Shown in pieces: positions 1 to 12,036 of a stretch of 64,000 nucleotides of DNA; position 1 is the first letter of the stretch; every line of letters begins with the position of its first letter. The position numbers and the translations under genes are program-made. Below the pieces are notes generated by a model that had not been told where the DNA came from, made no database searches, and saw nothing but the letters and a program-made list of their open reading frames with translations. This stretch comes from Globodera rostochiensis (taxonomy: Eukaryota; Nematoda; Chromadorea; Rhabditida; Heteroderidae). Location of the stretch: assembly GCA_018350325.1 (NCBI GenBank), contig JAEVLN010000019.1:1178001-1242000 (forward strand). The letters are read 5' to 3'.

Positions 1-1790
1 GAGTTGTCGGCTCTTCAGTAATGCTTGAACTTGTGGCATTTGTCTCATCCTCTTGTTGTTCGACCTTCGGAATTATCGATTCTACAGTACTGCTTGAACT
101 TGTGGCATTTGTCTCATCCTCTTGTTGTTCCATCTTCGGAGTTGTCGGCTCTTCAGTACTGCTTGGACTGGTGGCATTTGTCTCATCCTCTTGTTGTTCC
201 ATCTTCGGAGTTGTCGGCTCTTCAGTACTGCTTGGACTTGTGGCATTTGTCTCATCCTCTTGTTGTTCGACCTTCGGAATTATCGATTCTACAGTACTGC
301 TTGAACTTGTGGCATTTGTCTCATCCTCTTGTTGTTCGACTTTCGGAATTATCGATTCTACAGTACTGTTTGGACTGGTGGAATTTGTCTCATCCTCTTG
401 TTGTTCCATCTTCGGAGTTGTCGGCTCTTCAGTACTGCTTGAACTTGTGGCATTTGTCTCATCCTCTTGTTGTTCGACCTTCGGAATTATCGATTCTACA
501 GTACTGCTTGAACTTGTGGCATTTGTCTCATCCTGTTGTTTTTCGACCGTCAGAGTTGTCGGCTCTTCAGTACTGCTTGAGCTTGTAAGATTTGTCTCAT
601 CCTGTTGTTGTTCCATCTTCGGAGTTGTCGGCTCTTCAGTACTGCTTGAACTTGTGGCATTTGTCTCATCCTCTTGTTGTTCCATCTTCGGAGTTGTCGG
701 CTCTTCAGTACTGCTTGGACTGGTGGAATTTGCCTCATCCTCTTGTTGTTCCATCTTCGGAGTTGTCGGCTCTTCAGTACTGCTTGGACTGGTGGAATTT
801 GTCTCATCCTCTTGTTGTTCCATCTTCGGAGTTGTCGGCTCTTCAGTACTGCTTGAACTTGTGGCATTTGTCTCATCCTCTTGTTGTTCCATCTTCGGAG
901 TTGTCGGCTCTTCAGTACTGCTTGAACTTGTGGCATTTGTCTCATCCTCTTGTTGTTCGACCTTCGGAATTATCGATTCTACAGTACTGCTTGAACTTGT
1001 GGCATTTGTCTCATCCTCTTGTTGTTCGACCTTCGGAATTATCGATTCTACAGTACTGCTTGAACTTTTGGCATTTGTCTCATCCTCTTGTTGTTCCATC
1101 TTCGGAGTTGTCGGTTCTTCAGTACTGCTTGGACTTGTGGCATTTGTCTCATCCTCTTGTTGTTCCATCTTCGGAGTTGTCGGCTCTTCAGTACTGCTTG
1201 AACTTGTGGAATTTGTCTCATCCTCTTGTTGTTCCATCTTCGGAGTTGTCGGTTCTTCAGTACTGCTTGGACTTTTGGCATTTGTCTCATCCTCTTGTTG
1301 TTCCATCTTCGGAATTATCGATTCTACAGTACTGCTTGAACTTGTGGCATTTGTCTCATCCTCTTGTTGTTCCATCTTCGGAGTTGTCGGCTCTTCAGTA
1401 CTGCTTGGACTGGTGGAATTTGTCTCATCCTCTTGTTGTTCCATCTTCGGAGTTGTCGGCTCTTCAGTACTGCTTGAACTTGTGGAATTTGTCTCATCCT
1501 CTTGTTGTTCCATCTTCGGAGTTGTCGGCTCTTCAGTACTGCTTGAACTTGTGGAATTTGTCTCATCCTCTTGTTGTTCCATCTTCGGAGTTGTCGGTTC
1601 TTCAGTACTGCTTGGACTTTTGGCATTTGTCTCATCCTCTTGTTGTTCCATCTTCGGAATTATCGATTCTACAGTACTGCTTGAACTTGTGGCATTTGTC
1701 TCATCCTCTTGTTGTTCCATCTTCGGAGTTGTCGGCTCTTCAGTACTGCTTGGACTGGTGGAATTTGTCTCATCCTGTTGTTGTTCCACC
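1..1790. repeat. Coding minisatellite, 69-bp unit, about 26 copies
   Basis: The unit is 69 bases, a multiple of three, so all frames persist across the array. Two main unit types alternate irregularly. They differ mostly in one 15-20 base block: GTTGTCGGCTCTTCAG versus ATTATCGATTCTACAG on the plus strand. About eight units are of the second type. Near-identity between units suggests recent homogenisation. The array continues past the left edge. Confidence 0.95.
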
Positions 1791-2664
1791 TTTTCTTGGC
1801 TGTTTATACTTGCTCTTCTCTCACTAATCGGCTGATCAGCTGCTTTTGTTGTTACGCTCGTTGTTGTTTCTGAGGTCGTGTTTGGCGTGATTTCACCCGA
1901 CTTGTTCGTTTCGTTTGCTTCTCCTTCCGCTTTGTCATTGAACGTTTCCGTCACTTCGTCCTCCCCTTCGTCTCCCGCCTCCTCCGTGGTTAGTGTCGCT
2001 TCCGTTGGCTTTGTTTCGCTTGGCACCGCCACTCCCACGGACTTCGGCCGCCCTTCCCTGTCCATTGCGTGTTCATTTCTGATCAGAATTGGCAATGTCG
2101 GGATTTTGTCTGCGATTGTTGTGCTTTCGGGAGTCTAAATCTTCTTCATATTTTGAATTCCGAAACAATTTGTTTACTGTCTGTGTTGGGGTCGTTTCCG
2201 TTGCATTTTCTTCGTCCATTGAAAATTCCGGCACTTCTTTTGGCACTTTCTCCGCCTCTTTCGCTTCGTCCGCCGTGTTGCCCATTTTGGTGATCGTTTC
2301 AATTTTGGCCTCTCCCGTCGTTTTAATTACCTAACAAATTAAATATTCCTTTTGATGTCCCCCCCCCGCAATTTGTACTTTCTCTGTTTCATTCCCGTCC
2401 GCCTCGGCCCTCACGTCCCCGACCATTTCCATGGACTGACTGAACAGCATCGAAGTCGCAGTTCCATTTTCTTCAACCTAAAAATTGGAGTTTTGGGTGC
2501 ATTTAACTTTAATTTAATTTAATTGTTAGTTAAAATGCTTTTCCTCTGACCCCAATTTCAGTGGAATTTGTCTCTTCTGCAATTTGCGTTGTTGTTGTCG
2601 TCGTTGTGCTCGACGACGGCGCCAAAGTTGTTGCTTCCGTTCGCGGCAACAAAGTTGTGGGCAT
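1..2664 (-). CDS. Thr/Ser/Glu-rich protein with about 26 repeats of 23 residues (3' end outside window)
   Basis: I do not recognise this gene. Reading right to left, four exons join in phase 0: 2551-2664 (from an ATG), 2379-2477, 2178-2330 and 1-2134, which stays open to the window edge. The first exon has a run of threonines. The second and third are acidic and hydrophilic. The fourth becomes a tandem array whose unit starts STEEPTTPKMEQQEDE and ends in an N-A-T-S-S type stretch; a second unit type starts STVESIIPKVEQQEDE. The N-x-T/S sites could be glycosylated if the protein is secreted, but I see no signal peptide, so an upstream exon may be missing. No Cys or obvious folded domain is visible, so the protein is probably disordered. 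The donor after 2551 (GTCAGA) is weak and the first exon is the least certain. The opposite strand is also open over the array, but its translation is an unlikely Cys/Val/Phe string. Confidence 0.6.
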
Positions 2665-2860
2665 ATTGGCAACTTAAAAAGGGGAGGGTTAAGCCCCGAC
2701 CCCTCGGGGGATCGGGGGGTCGCGAAGGACCCCAATTGTCGGGGGTCGGGGCTCAACTAATTTCCACCCACCACATCGAACACAGCTGATCACTGATCGA
2801 TTTGTGCTCGGATAAGAATAATCCCTCTGAAGGCCCGGCGTGCAAATTTCTCTGCAAATA

Positions 2861-3840
2861 TTAAATTATAAATTCCCAAAATCCCTCAAAATTGTTCTCG
2901 AACTTCTCGGACTCCATGTCCAAATGGCATTTTGCCGTTCTTTCCGACTGTTCGTCCTGCTCAAAGAAAGCGCTTAGGCAGGCGTTCTGGAAGCAAATGA
3001 AGGCACATTCGTTCAGACTAAACATTTTAAAACATTTTTGAACCAAACTCAAAAGGCCAAACACCAACTTGGTCACCGAGGCCGTTCTGGTGGTTCGAAA
3101 TTGCTGGAAGGCCCTTTCGGAGTCCGGGGGCGGCAGCACTTCAAAGGTCACCACGCAAGCTTAACCCCGAGGCAATACAAAATTAAATAATTTGAAATGT
3201 CCGCCGACCTCTCCACATTTGCCGCGTTTTCCTCCGCAGCCCCCCGCCGTTTCCGTCCGCCCGCCCGTCCCGTTCCTTTACCTCCGCCGCTTCCTCTTTC
3301 TTCTCAACCGCCGGAAGTTCCAAATTTGCTTAAAATGAGAAATGTTAAAAGTTTCCCTCCCCCCCCCCCTAAATTTTACGTGAAATTTTTTGTTTTCCGG
3401 CGATTCTTTTTGGCTTTTCGTCTTCCTCAAAAAGCAACGCCGTTGGCGTCCCGTCTTCCGATGCAATCGCAGCACATTTCAAACACTCCACAAACACTTC
3501 CGATGGCATTTCCGGTGGACCTCGCTGAGTCACCCAATTGGCCTCAATCTGTTGGGGGGGGGGGGGAGGGGTACGATACATAAAGTACGGCATCGGTAAA
3601 TTTGCGAATGGCACATTGGGAGATGAAGCCGATCTTTTACCCAAGAAATTGGCGTTAAATGCATTCCTCGACAGGTGTCAGCGGCGTGCAAAAACATGCG
3701 GCACTGTTTCCGTTTTGGGAAAGTGCCACGGCTTTTGAACTCGTAGAGAACGGAGTAACTAAAACGGAACAAATTAAGTGAAAGCCCCTCGACTCGTTCT
3801 CTCCAATTGCGTCGTTTGTGCAAGCCAATCCTTTCCAATC
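2861..3840 (-). CDS. Uncharacterised multi-exon gene candidate
   Basis: I do not recognise the product. Three stretches look like coding exons on the minus strand. One runs through 3369-3644 and contains EANWVTQRGPPEMPSE and FVECLKCAAIASEDG. It can splice in phase from about 3379 to an acceptor near 3330, giving an acidic LELPAVEKKEEAAEVKE segment. A third stretch at 2861-3156 contains the motif ECAFICFQNACLSAFFEQ and ends in a TAA. A further piece at about 3655-3852 (FCTPLTPVEEC) would lie upstream but is in another frame, so an intron or an error separates them. Composition looks protein-like, but no conserved domain is obvious. Boundaries are guesses. Confidence 0.3.
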
Positions 3841-6800
3841 AGAGCCGGGCAAAACTTCGGCTAATTTTGAGCTTAGAACTTTTGAACATTAAGTCCATAT
3901 TATGGACAAAATTTAAACTCTAACATTTTACCCGGCGGGGCCTATCGGCACCGCAGGACCCGCGCTTCCCTCATTTCGGTGGATTTTAGCTCGGAATTCA
4001 AATTCCGCCAACCGACCAAAAACGATATTCGTAGCATTGACGGACGCAATCGGCCACCGTCGGGGCGTTCACTTCCAAACTCAGCCATTTGGCCCATTTT
4101 CTTGGCAATTGGCCATTTTGTTCGGCTCTCCCGTCGTTTAGCCACGAGACTTTGCCGAAGAGGCCGAATCCGTCGCGGGTGCAGGCTGAAGGAGGGGGGG
4201 GGATTTGATTGAAATATTTTGTTTTTGTTTTGTTCCGATCCGGTTTTGAGTTCGTCCGTCTCATTCGGCGGCGATTGTTTTGATTATTTCAGAACTTTTT
4301 AATTATAGTAATTAATTCTTATGTAAATAATACCGCCGCTTGGGGCAACGGTACTTTCTTTCTTTTTCAATCGCTCCAAAAAATTCCGTCTTCTAATTTT
4401 ATGGGTCGTAAAATAAAAGTGCTTTTTGCCCCGACCGTCCGTCCTCTGTTTTCGAAGTAATTTAATAAAATTTTATTCCCTTTTTACCAAATTGGACGTT
4501 GTCAGATGATTTGCCCTCAGCCAAAAAGTTGAAGTTCAAAATAATATTTATGAAAATAAAATTTGGGAGGGAAAGCAAAGAAAAATAATTCATGGAGAGA
4601 TCGAAAAGTGCCGTGGAACGGTGGCAAATCCGGCACCGAAAAGAATGGGCTAAAAGTGAGTGATCAAAAGAAACCGAATGAAATTTGATCGGTTTAAATG
4701 AGAATTAAAATGAGAGAATTGTAAACTTGAGAGGGAATTTGGCGGGAATTTGACGAACGGGTTTTTGAAAATGAAAGTTTTTCCCGAGGGTTTGCTCATT
4801 TAATATTTATGAACTTGAGGGGTTTCCTCGTGTTTGAAGAGTCGAACGATTACTAATCTATTCGAGAGCACGTCGCTGTGACCAATCTCAAAAATGGACA
4901 AATGATTCAAAATGTTCAGTGTGAGGACAAAAGCGTGCGCGAGGTGACAAATTTTGGTTTGTCATTGGAAATTTGCGCAATTTCCGACCTCTCATCCGTC
5001 CGTCGATTGGTGTGTTCGTCCAGCCCCCCCCCCTCCCCCCACAAAATTCCTTCAAAAAGTATTCGCGGTTCATCAATTTCAATTGCGCAAAATTTTAGGG
5101 AATAAAAACAGGTAAAGTGAGTGTTGAGGGAGTGAATAATGAACAAAACAGAAAATGGAGACGAACATCGGCGGCCGCCGCCGAGGGGAGGGGAGGGGCA
5201 ATGGCCGGGGGGGGGGACGGGGGGGGGGGGGGGAGGGTGTAATCGTCAAGATCTCTCCCCCCCCCCCCCCTCCCCCCCCCCCATCACCTGAATCAGTTGT
5301 AAACCCTTCGGGCCAAACTGAATGTCTCCATTAAATGTCTTCGGACATCGAACGCGCCGACTCTCGGGAGACATTTATAAATGCCTCGACGTGCTGGTGA
5401 CTCACAAAAAGAGTTGAGTCTGTAGTAATTTGTTTGATTGAGCGGCGTCGCTTGGTTGTGCTGATTGGTGTTTACTGAACTCTTTGACAAAAAAAAGACA
5501 TAAAAATGGGACACATTTGATCATCAACGATCTGCTGGGGGCAGTCTGATCAGCCCCTCCTGTTGTTTTGGGTCAATCTGTGAGGATTCTGACGGTTCAA
5601 TTGCCTTTTGGGCTATTCAAATTCAAATTTTGGACAATGCAAAAATGGGCAAATTCTGTTGCCGCCTTTTGTGCATTTTCAAGGTCCTTTTTTTACGGCG
5701 TGGAATGTCCGTCGTCGTCGGCGGGTGAATGAGTTTTTGTCGGTTGAGCGATTGGGGCAATTTTGCCCAGCCACCGCCCCCAAAATGTAAAAATTTCGAT
5801 TGGATTCGAATCCTTCAGAGAATTAGCGACGGAAATAAAATGAATAATTGCGGGAGGCGTTGCCGCAATTGCGCGGGGCGGTGGATGGCCTCTTTTAGTC
5901 CAAGAAAGCCCCCAAAAGTGCAAATCTCGGCTTTTATATAATAATTTCAAAAGGAAATTAATTTAATTTTGTTTTGCCGGGGGGAACACCGACGCCGCAG
6001 GGACATTTAAATGCGCCGAAAGGGTCCAACGCGGGCGGGCGGGCGAAGATGTTTTTGGCGATTAGCAAAATCCCCCCCCCCCCTCATTATGCAATGTGTG
6101 CACTTTGAGTTTTGACCGACCTTGTGTTCGTCGCCCCAAATTCCACCCGATTGCCCAAGGGGAAAATGTTGACAAATTTTAGCCCGAGGGGGCGGGAGGG
6201 AGAGGCGACCTCGGGAAACGCTGGGGGAGGGGGACCTTGGAAATTCATGGAAAAGAGATTAAACGCGGTGATAATTCAAAAAATGGAGTTAAACACATTT
6301 TTAATGAAAGAAAAGCGAGGGACGCAACGACCAAAAAGTTAAGGGAATGCCACCTAAGGCGACAAACCGATCGAAAAGTGTCAACAATTCGAACTGCCAC
6401 CCACCCCCCCCCCCGCCCATTCTCGTCAAACGTCAACCATTTTTTCTATGCGAGTCCCAAATCCTCCAGCTTTTAACTTTTAGCCAAATTCCAATCGCTT
6501 CTTAACCAAAATAACGCGCAATTTCAATTTTAATGTTATCAAAAAAATTAGCACACAAATCGGCGTCAAACGTACGGTAAAATTGAGGGGAGTAATTAAA
6601 AAATAAGTCGTCATTTTCACTGCCTTAAGGGGGGGGGGGGGGAGGTAAAAAACAAAAGAATATTTTGTCGAATTGAATGGGGGGGGGCAAGTGGCGGCGG
6701 TCGATTATCGCCGCTGACTGATCAATTTCCCCGTTGGGCCTTTCTTCGGTTGCGAATGTCCCCCACGGGGGGAAGGCCATTGGCTGTGAGGCCCCAAGTT

Positions 6801-7179
6801 GCTAATTGAGCGTATGGACAGAAACTCCCCGCCCCCCCCCCCAATTAAACAATTCCGAGGAGTTTATTTGCGACTGCCAGAATTGATGAGCGAATGAATT
6901 AATGCTTAATTATGCGGCGATGCCACACCCTTTGACCAAACAATAAAATAAATAAGGCAAAGGGCGGTACGGACGGCGCTGTAAAGTCCAATTTGACGAA
7001 CGAACATTTGACGGAGGACGACCACCACCAGCAGCAACCAATCGAACAATTCACCCAACAGCCAATTCACTTCTATTTTTGTGTTAAATTTACGTGAACA
7101 TTTTTTTGCAGTTCGATTACTGCTCCCCCGTTTCACGCCGTTCTTTTGATTTGAAGCAAAAAGCGGAGAATTTGACGGA
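3841..7179. other. Mostly non-coding, G/C-tract-rich region
   Basis: I see no convincing gene. Two minus-strand open stretches deserve mention. 3998-4264 contains VADCVRQCYEYRFWS and could be a single exon. 6906-7136 has a hydrophobic LLLVVVVL run. Neither has supported partners. The rest is AT-rich sequence interrupted by G or C homopolymers of 8-15 bases. Confidence 0.5.
5185..5283. repeat. Poly-G block facing a poly-C block
   Basis: About 55 bases of nearly pure G with a few A and C are followed after about 20 bases by about 35 bases of nearly pure C. The two halves can pair as a hairpin. The G strand could also form quadruplexes. No gene is nearby. Confidence 0.8.
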
Positions 7180-7780
7180 TCGGGGGGGGGGGGGGGGGAG
7201 GGGGTCTGATCGGATTCACAAACCCGGGGGGGGGGGGGGGGGAGGGGGAGGGGGTCTGATCGGATTCACAACCCGGGGGGGGGGAGGAGGGGGAGGGGGT
7301 CTGATCGGAGATTCACAAACCCGGGGGGGGGGGGGGGGGAGGGGGTCTGATCGGATTCACAAACCCGGGGGAGGGGGGGGGGGGAAGGGGGTCTGATCGG
7401 ATTCACAACCCGGGGGGGGGGGGAGGAGGGGGAGGGGGTCTGATGGGATTCACAAACCCGGGGGGGGGGGGGGGGAGGGGGTCTGATCGGATTCACAAAC
7501 CCGGGGGAGGGGGGGGGGGAAGGGGGTCTGATCGGATTCACAACCCGGGGGGGGGGGGGGAGGAGGGGGAGGGGGTCTGATGGGATTCACAAACCCGGGG
7601 GGGGGGGGGGGGGAGGGGGTCTGATCGGATTCACAAACCCGGGGGGGGGGGGGAGGGGGTCTGATGGGATTCACAAACCCGGGGGGGGGGGGGGAGGGGG
7701 TCTGATGGGATTCACAAACCCGGGGGGGGGGGGGGGGAGGGGGTCTGATCGGATTCACAACCCGGGGGAGGGGGGCAGAA
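7180..7780. repeat. G-rich minisatellite with GGGGGTCTGATCGG core
   Basis: About 13 units of roughly 42-56 bases. Each has the core GGGGGTCTGATCGGATTCA, then CAAACCCGG and a G-tract of 8-20 bases broken by single A residues. Length variation lies mainly in the G-tract. Proline-rich minus-strand open frames here simply reflect the poly-G composition. A related core occurs near 56.0 kb. Confidence 0.9.
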
Positions 7781-8682
7781 CGTCCCAATTCCAACACACC
7801 AAAATAGACTATGTACAGTAAATATATATTTATTTATTTTCAGAATTCTTCGATTTGTTGGCGTTCAAAATAAAAAAATGGGGGCGGATGACTGACGAAC
7901 AATGAATGACGAAATGTTTGGCCGGCCGGCCGATCATTCACTCAGTCAGTCAATTCGTTCATTCAGAGAACCGGCTGATGTCATGCGTTTAACCTGTTGG
8001 TTGTTGTTGTTTCAGAGACTGCCTCAACATTCGGCGGAAAAAAAGAATTTCTCTATACGTACCACACACCCCGACGACCAAAAACAAAGACCAGACTGAA
8101 ATAACATTCAATTTAAGTGAAAATGAAATGGGGAATCGGTCGATCAATCGAAAACATTTTAAACTACCGAAAAAGGAAAGTGATCCGATCGATAACATTA
8201 ACTCGAGATGTAACAGGACCAATTCTCGGACCGAAACCTCGGGAATTTGGGAGAGATTCCATTTCGACCCAGTCTCTAGTGTTTGAAGATTCGCATTCAT
8301 TCAACAAAACACCAATGACACGAGCGAATCAAACAAACAAAAAATGTTATTCAAAATTCTGTCAAATTTAGAAGCATTCGTAGCAATCAAAATTAGTAAT
8401 GGCAAATCAATCAAATGGTCAGTGGTTGAGTTGATTTGTGAGAGATCGATGCAATGGACGAAGGCAGAGAAGCAATTGGAGTTTGGAAAAGGATGGAACG
8501 AATTACAAATGTAATTTTTGAGGCGTTCGACGTTTTTAATGCAGCTAAAGAAATTCAAAAGTTCCATCCCTTTCCTTTCCGTTGTTCGGTGGAATTTGAT
8601 GTTAGTGGGGGGGGGGGGGTAGGGGGGGTAATGATCATCACCCCCCCCCCCGCCCGGCCGCTTCCCGGGCCGGTCTCTTTCC
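7781..8682. other. Intergenic, no gene seen
   Basis: AT-rich sequence with short open frames of no clear coding character, plus G and C tracts near 8607-8655 just downstream of FEN1. Confidence 0.5.
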
Positions 8683-10258
8683 TCACTTCTTCTTCGTCTT
8701 CTTCCCCGCGACTTTGTTCGTCTTCGTCTTCTTCTCTTCCTCATCCGCCTTCCGTTTCTGTTTCGTCTCGTCATTGACGGCTTTCGACACCGTTCCCTGC
8801 GGCTTGAAGAAGGAGTCAATGCGTCCCTGGTGTGCCATTTTTCGAGCTTTTTGTAATCGGTCGAGTGCCGACCGAATGCGATCCTCACTTAGAAGGTAAT
8901 GTTTAAAAATAAATTGGCTTTCGTCGTCAGAAACGCACTTGAACCCCTTCTGACCGCACAAATAGTCCACCACATCTTGCACTTTCGGCTCATTCCATGC
9001 GAACTTAAACAAGAAATAAATAAAATATCCAATTCACGAAGAATTTTGAATTTGAATTACTTCAAACTGTTCTCCAGCCACAATGTCTGGTCGCAAAAAC
9101 TGTTCCCGCGCCTGTTTATACATCCAATTGTCGGGTGGCGCATATTTCTGAAAGTAAAAAGCTTTATACAAAAATTAAAACAAAAGAATTACTTTCTGAT
9201 CAATTTGTTCGAGAATAGTCTCAATGCTTTTGTGCTTTTTGATCAGCTCAAACGCCTTTTTGGGGCCAATTCCTCTGATGCTGGCACAGTAATCGCAGCC
9301 AAGCAGAATACAAAAGTCCACAAATTGGTCGTAGCTTATGTCCATGTCCTTCAAGGCGCGTTCCAAAGAGAATTCCTGCACGAAACAGCTCAAAAGTCAT
9401 AATTTCAACCAAAAAATTCGCTCACCTTTATCGGCATTTTCTTCGCTTCACTGAATGTCATGTGCCGGACCAAAATCTTTGAGCCGAAAGTCAACGCGTC
9501 CATGTCTTCGGTGGCGGTCGCATACGCTTTGCCCGCCCGAACAAGTTCGGCACATTGTGATTCAGCCTTACAGAAAACGTAAACGTACAAAATGGCAAAA
9601 ATTCAAATAGTTTTTACCTCAGACGGCGCCTCCACAACCGGCACTCCCATTAGCGATAGTAAATGTTTGCATTCGTCGATTTGCTCATTGGTCACCTGAA
9701 ACAGAAACAAATTTGCAACGGCTGAAGAAAACAAACAAAAAAATGTTTGTACAACCTTAACCAGCCGTCGTCCAAACCGGTCCATGTCAACTTTGTCCCC
9801 CCTTTCGGTGGCCTCCTGAAGTTGTTTCTCCGCTTCAGCCCGACGTTCCATGCGTTTATCAAGTTCGCTCGCCTAAAAATAGCAGAATCACCAAAATCTT
9901 TACGCAAGTTCTGACCTTAAGTTCGGGTGGTTTTCCGTCAAAGACGTAAATTGGACGAATTCCGTTCTCCATCATTCGAATTGTTCGGTAAAAAAGACCA
10001 TTGAGGTGGCTTAACAAATGATTAATAAACGGAGCATCCTTTTACAATTCCATGCTCAAATCCAAGTCCAAACCTCGTCGTTTCCCCGTCCTCCGTAACC
10101 AATTGGAGACCGTCCTGACGAACGGCTATCAAAAACTGGTAGATACTCATTGAGGCATCAATTGCAATCCTTCGACCAAAGTACGACTTCATCTCATTGT
10201 TTTTGACAGCGGACGGACAATGATCCGCAATAACTTTCGACAAGTCTTTGATACCCAT
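8683..10258 (-). CDS. FEN1: Flap endonuclease 1
   Basis: Structure-specific nuclease that removes 5' flaps during Okazaki fragment maturation and long-patch base excision repair in the nucleus. In C. elegans the orthologue is crn-1. Nine exons join in frame: 10074-10258, 9916-10009, 9756-9872, 9618-9695, 9426-9566, 9193-9375, 9061-9147, 8939-9003 and 8683-8887. They give 384 residues, close to the usual 380. The start is the ATG giving [10 protein letters not shown]; a TTG two codons upstream is ignored. Visible hallmarks are [16 protein letters not shown] near residue 35, [11 protein letters not shown], the acidic motif [38 protein letters not shown] (helix-hairpin-helix region) and a PCNA-binding QGRIDSFF near residue 340, then a Lys-rich tail. 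The intron at 8888-8938 reads through as an open frame but its removal restores the family sequence. The exon 2 donor is GTCAG. Confidence 0.97.
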
Positions 10259-10670
10259 AACCAAAACAAAAGCCTAAATCCCCAACAGAAGTTGACTTAT
10301 AAAAACCAACGCTTACTGTTCTACTGGGTATTAAGAAATGCCCCCGAATTTGCAAAGCAAGTCGCAGAATATTGAGGTAAGTTGCTGAAACGCTTTTAAT
10401 TATGTTGCCAAAGGAATAAAACGTTAAGTAATGAGAATTAAGTTAATCACTCATATATATAAGTATATACACACGTTGAAAACAGAAGCCAACCCAACTT
10501 CTTTATTTTTATGTATTGGCAAACACTTTGTAAGTACAATAAAAGGGGGTGAAAATATTACATTTACAATTGTGAGAAAGAAAGCGATAAAGATTATTGC
10601 GTCCGTGTGAATGGGGCTGAACAAAATAAGTGGTGCAAAGGGAAGTTGAACGAATTCCACACACTTTATG

Positions 10671-11915
10671 TTAAACTGCCGACCCCACGTCCCTTTCAAA
10701 ATAGCCCCTGCGGAGGAGATAAAACATCGCGTCGTAGTATCCGGCGCGGTAAAGCCGAGTGAGTCGCCCCAGCGATTGAGGGAATAACGATTGGGCACCT
10801 CGCACAACGTTCTCGATGTTGACCTGTGTAGCGGTGCATTTAAATCGTTAATAAATGATCGAAAAACTTAGGAGGGGGGGGGGGGACGCCGATCCCAAAA
10901 ATTCCAATAACAATGATCAAAATGCTTACATTTATCCTCTGCTGTCCCAGTATCATTTGCCAGTCGAAAGAGCCTATTTGATCGCGTGGCGCAATGTTCG
11001 CTCCTCCGCTGAACGGACTGATAGTAATGGTATGAACATTTGGAACTTGTGGAATTGGCAGATTGTTTGAATAAACACCATCGATGTATCGCTAAATTTG
11101 TATTTTTAAAAGCATTTCAAACATAAAATGATTTGATCGCACTTCTCCATCAATTGTCGGGGGAGTACTGCTCGAATATAAAGGGATATAGCAAGTGGCA
11201 TTAAGACATTGCATCAAATAATTCCTGCTCGGGTACATTGAAATCAGACGATTTGACCAATCCTAAAATAGCCAGGCTTTTTTTTGAGAAGTGTTTGAAT
11301 CGGGGGTTCGAGATGAACCAGAGGTAGGATTCGGTTACGACTCCAACTCCAAAGAAACACTTTTTATGTTATTAAATTTTACATTTTTTTTCTAAAAATT
11401 GGATAATAAGCAATATTTTCACTTATAACTCACTCGTTGCCTCGTTACAGAAATGATTAGTCGTCCATTCGCCTGAGCGACATTTTCTGGCAAAAAATCG
11501 TCAACGATTTGAGAAAGTCGCCGTGCCATATTGAATCCAGGCGTGAGGGCACCGAAAGGACGTTGGTTCTGCACTTCTTCGGCTAGTTGGTACAATTGGT
11601 TTAAACCAGCCTAAACCGTTTTAGTTGAACGTTCGTTTTGCAGTAAAAGCCAAACATTACTTCCAATGACTGAGGCGCCAGGACGAGCAACGACGCGATA
11701 AGAGCACCGGCCGACGCTCCACAGTAAAAGTTTACACGGGAGAGAAGTAACTAAACAAAACCATTTATATTTTGATTATGGCTTTTAAAAACTTTGGCAT
11801 GTTTTTGGAAACAAATCATCGCCCCAATATGATAGGAACAAAGGAAGCCGCAGCCACTGAGTGATATTGCAAGTGGCGAAGGAGCACGAACGATTGAAAG
11901 TGGACCAGGCAACAT
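10671..11915 (-). CDS. Patatin-like phospholipase (PNPLA/adiponutrin family)
   Basis: Predicted lipase acting on acylglycerols or phospholipids through a Ser-Asp dyad. Six exons join in phase: 11793-11915, 11661-11750, 11434-11610, 11143-11262, 10930-11091 and 10671-10823, giving 274 residues. The N-terminus has the glycine-rich oxyanion segment SLSGCGFLCSYHIGA near residue 20. The nucleophile motif is GASAG (FYCGASAGALIAS), about residue 54. The Asp is in RYIDGVYSNNLP, where the family consensus is DGG, so the last Gly is Val here. TITISPFSGGANIAP is also typical of the PNPLA1-5 group. The protein is shorter than ATGL and lacks its long C-terminal lipid-droplet region, so a role in storage lipid turnover is only a guess. 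Exact subfamily is not assigned. Confidence 0.85.
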
Positions 11916-12036
11916 CAGTTTGGCCGTTGGATTTTGGTCAATTGTTTGTCAGATTTTAATCCGTCCGGTTGCTACTTTTGATACACAGTGACTATCTGAG
12001 TCCCATCCAATTTAAATTTAAACATTTCGCCAAGGA

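Noticed and set aside
21..1835. 604-residue plus-strand open frame of Cys/Val/Phe/Ser repeats
   Set aside because: It is open only because the 69-bp unit keeps every frame; the minus-strand frame splices to hydrophilic upstream exons and has normal composition.
7094..7797. Gly-rich and Pro-rich open frames over the G-rich array
   Set aside because: They follow from poly-G composition, change frame with tract length, and have no splice or start context.
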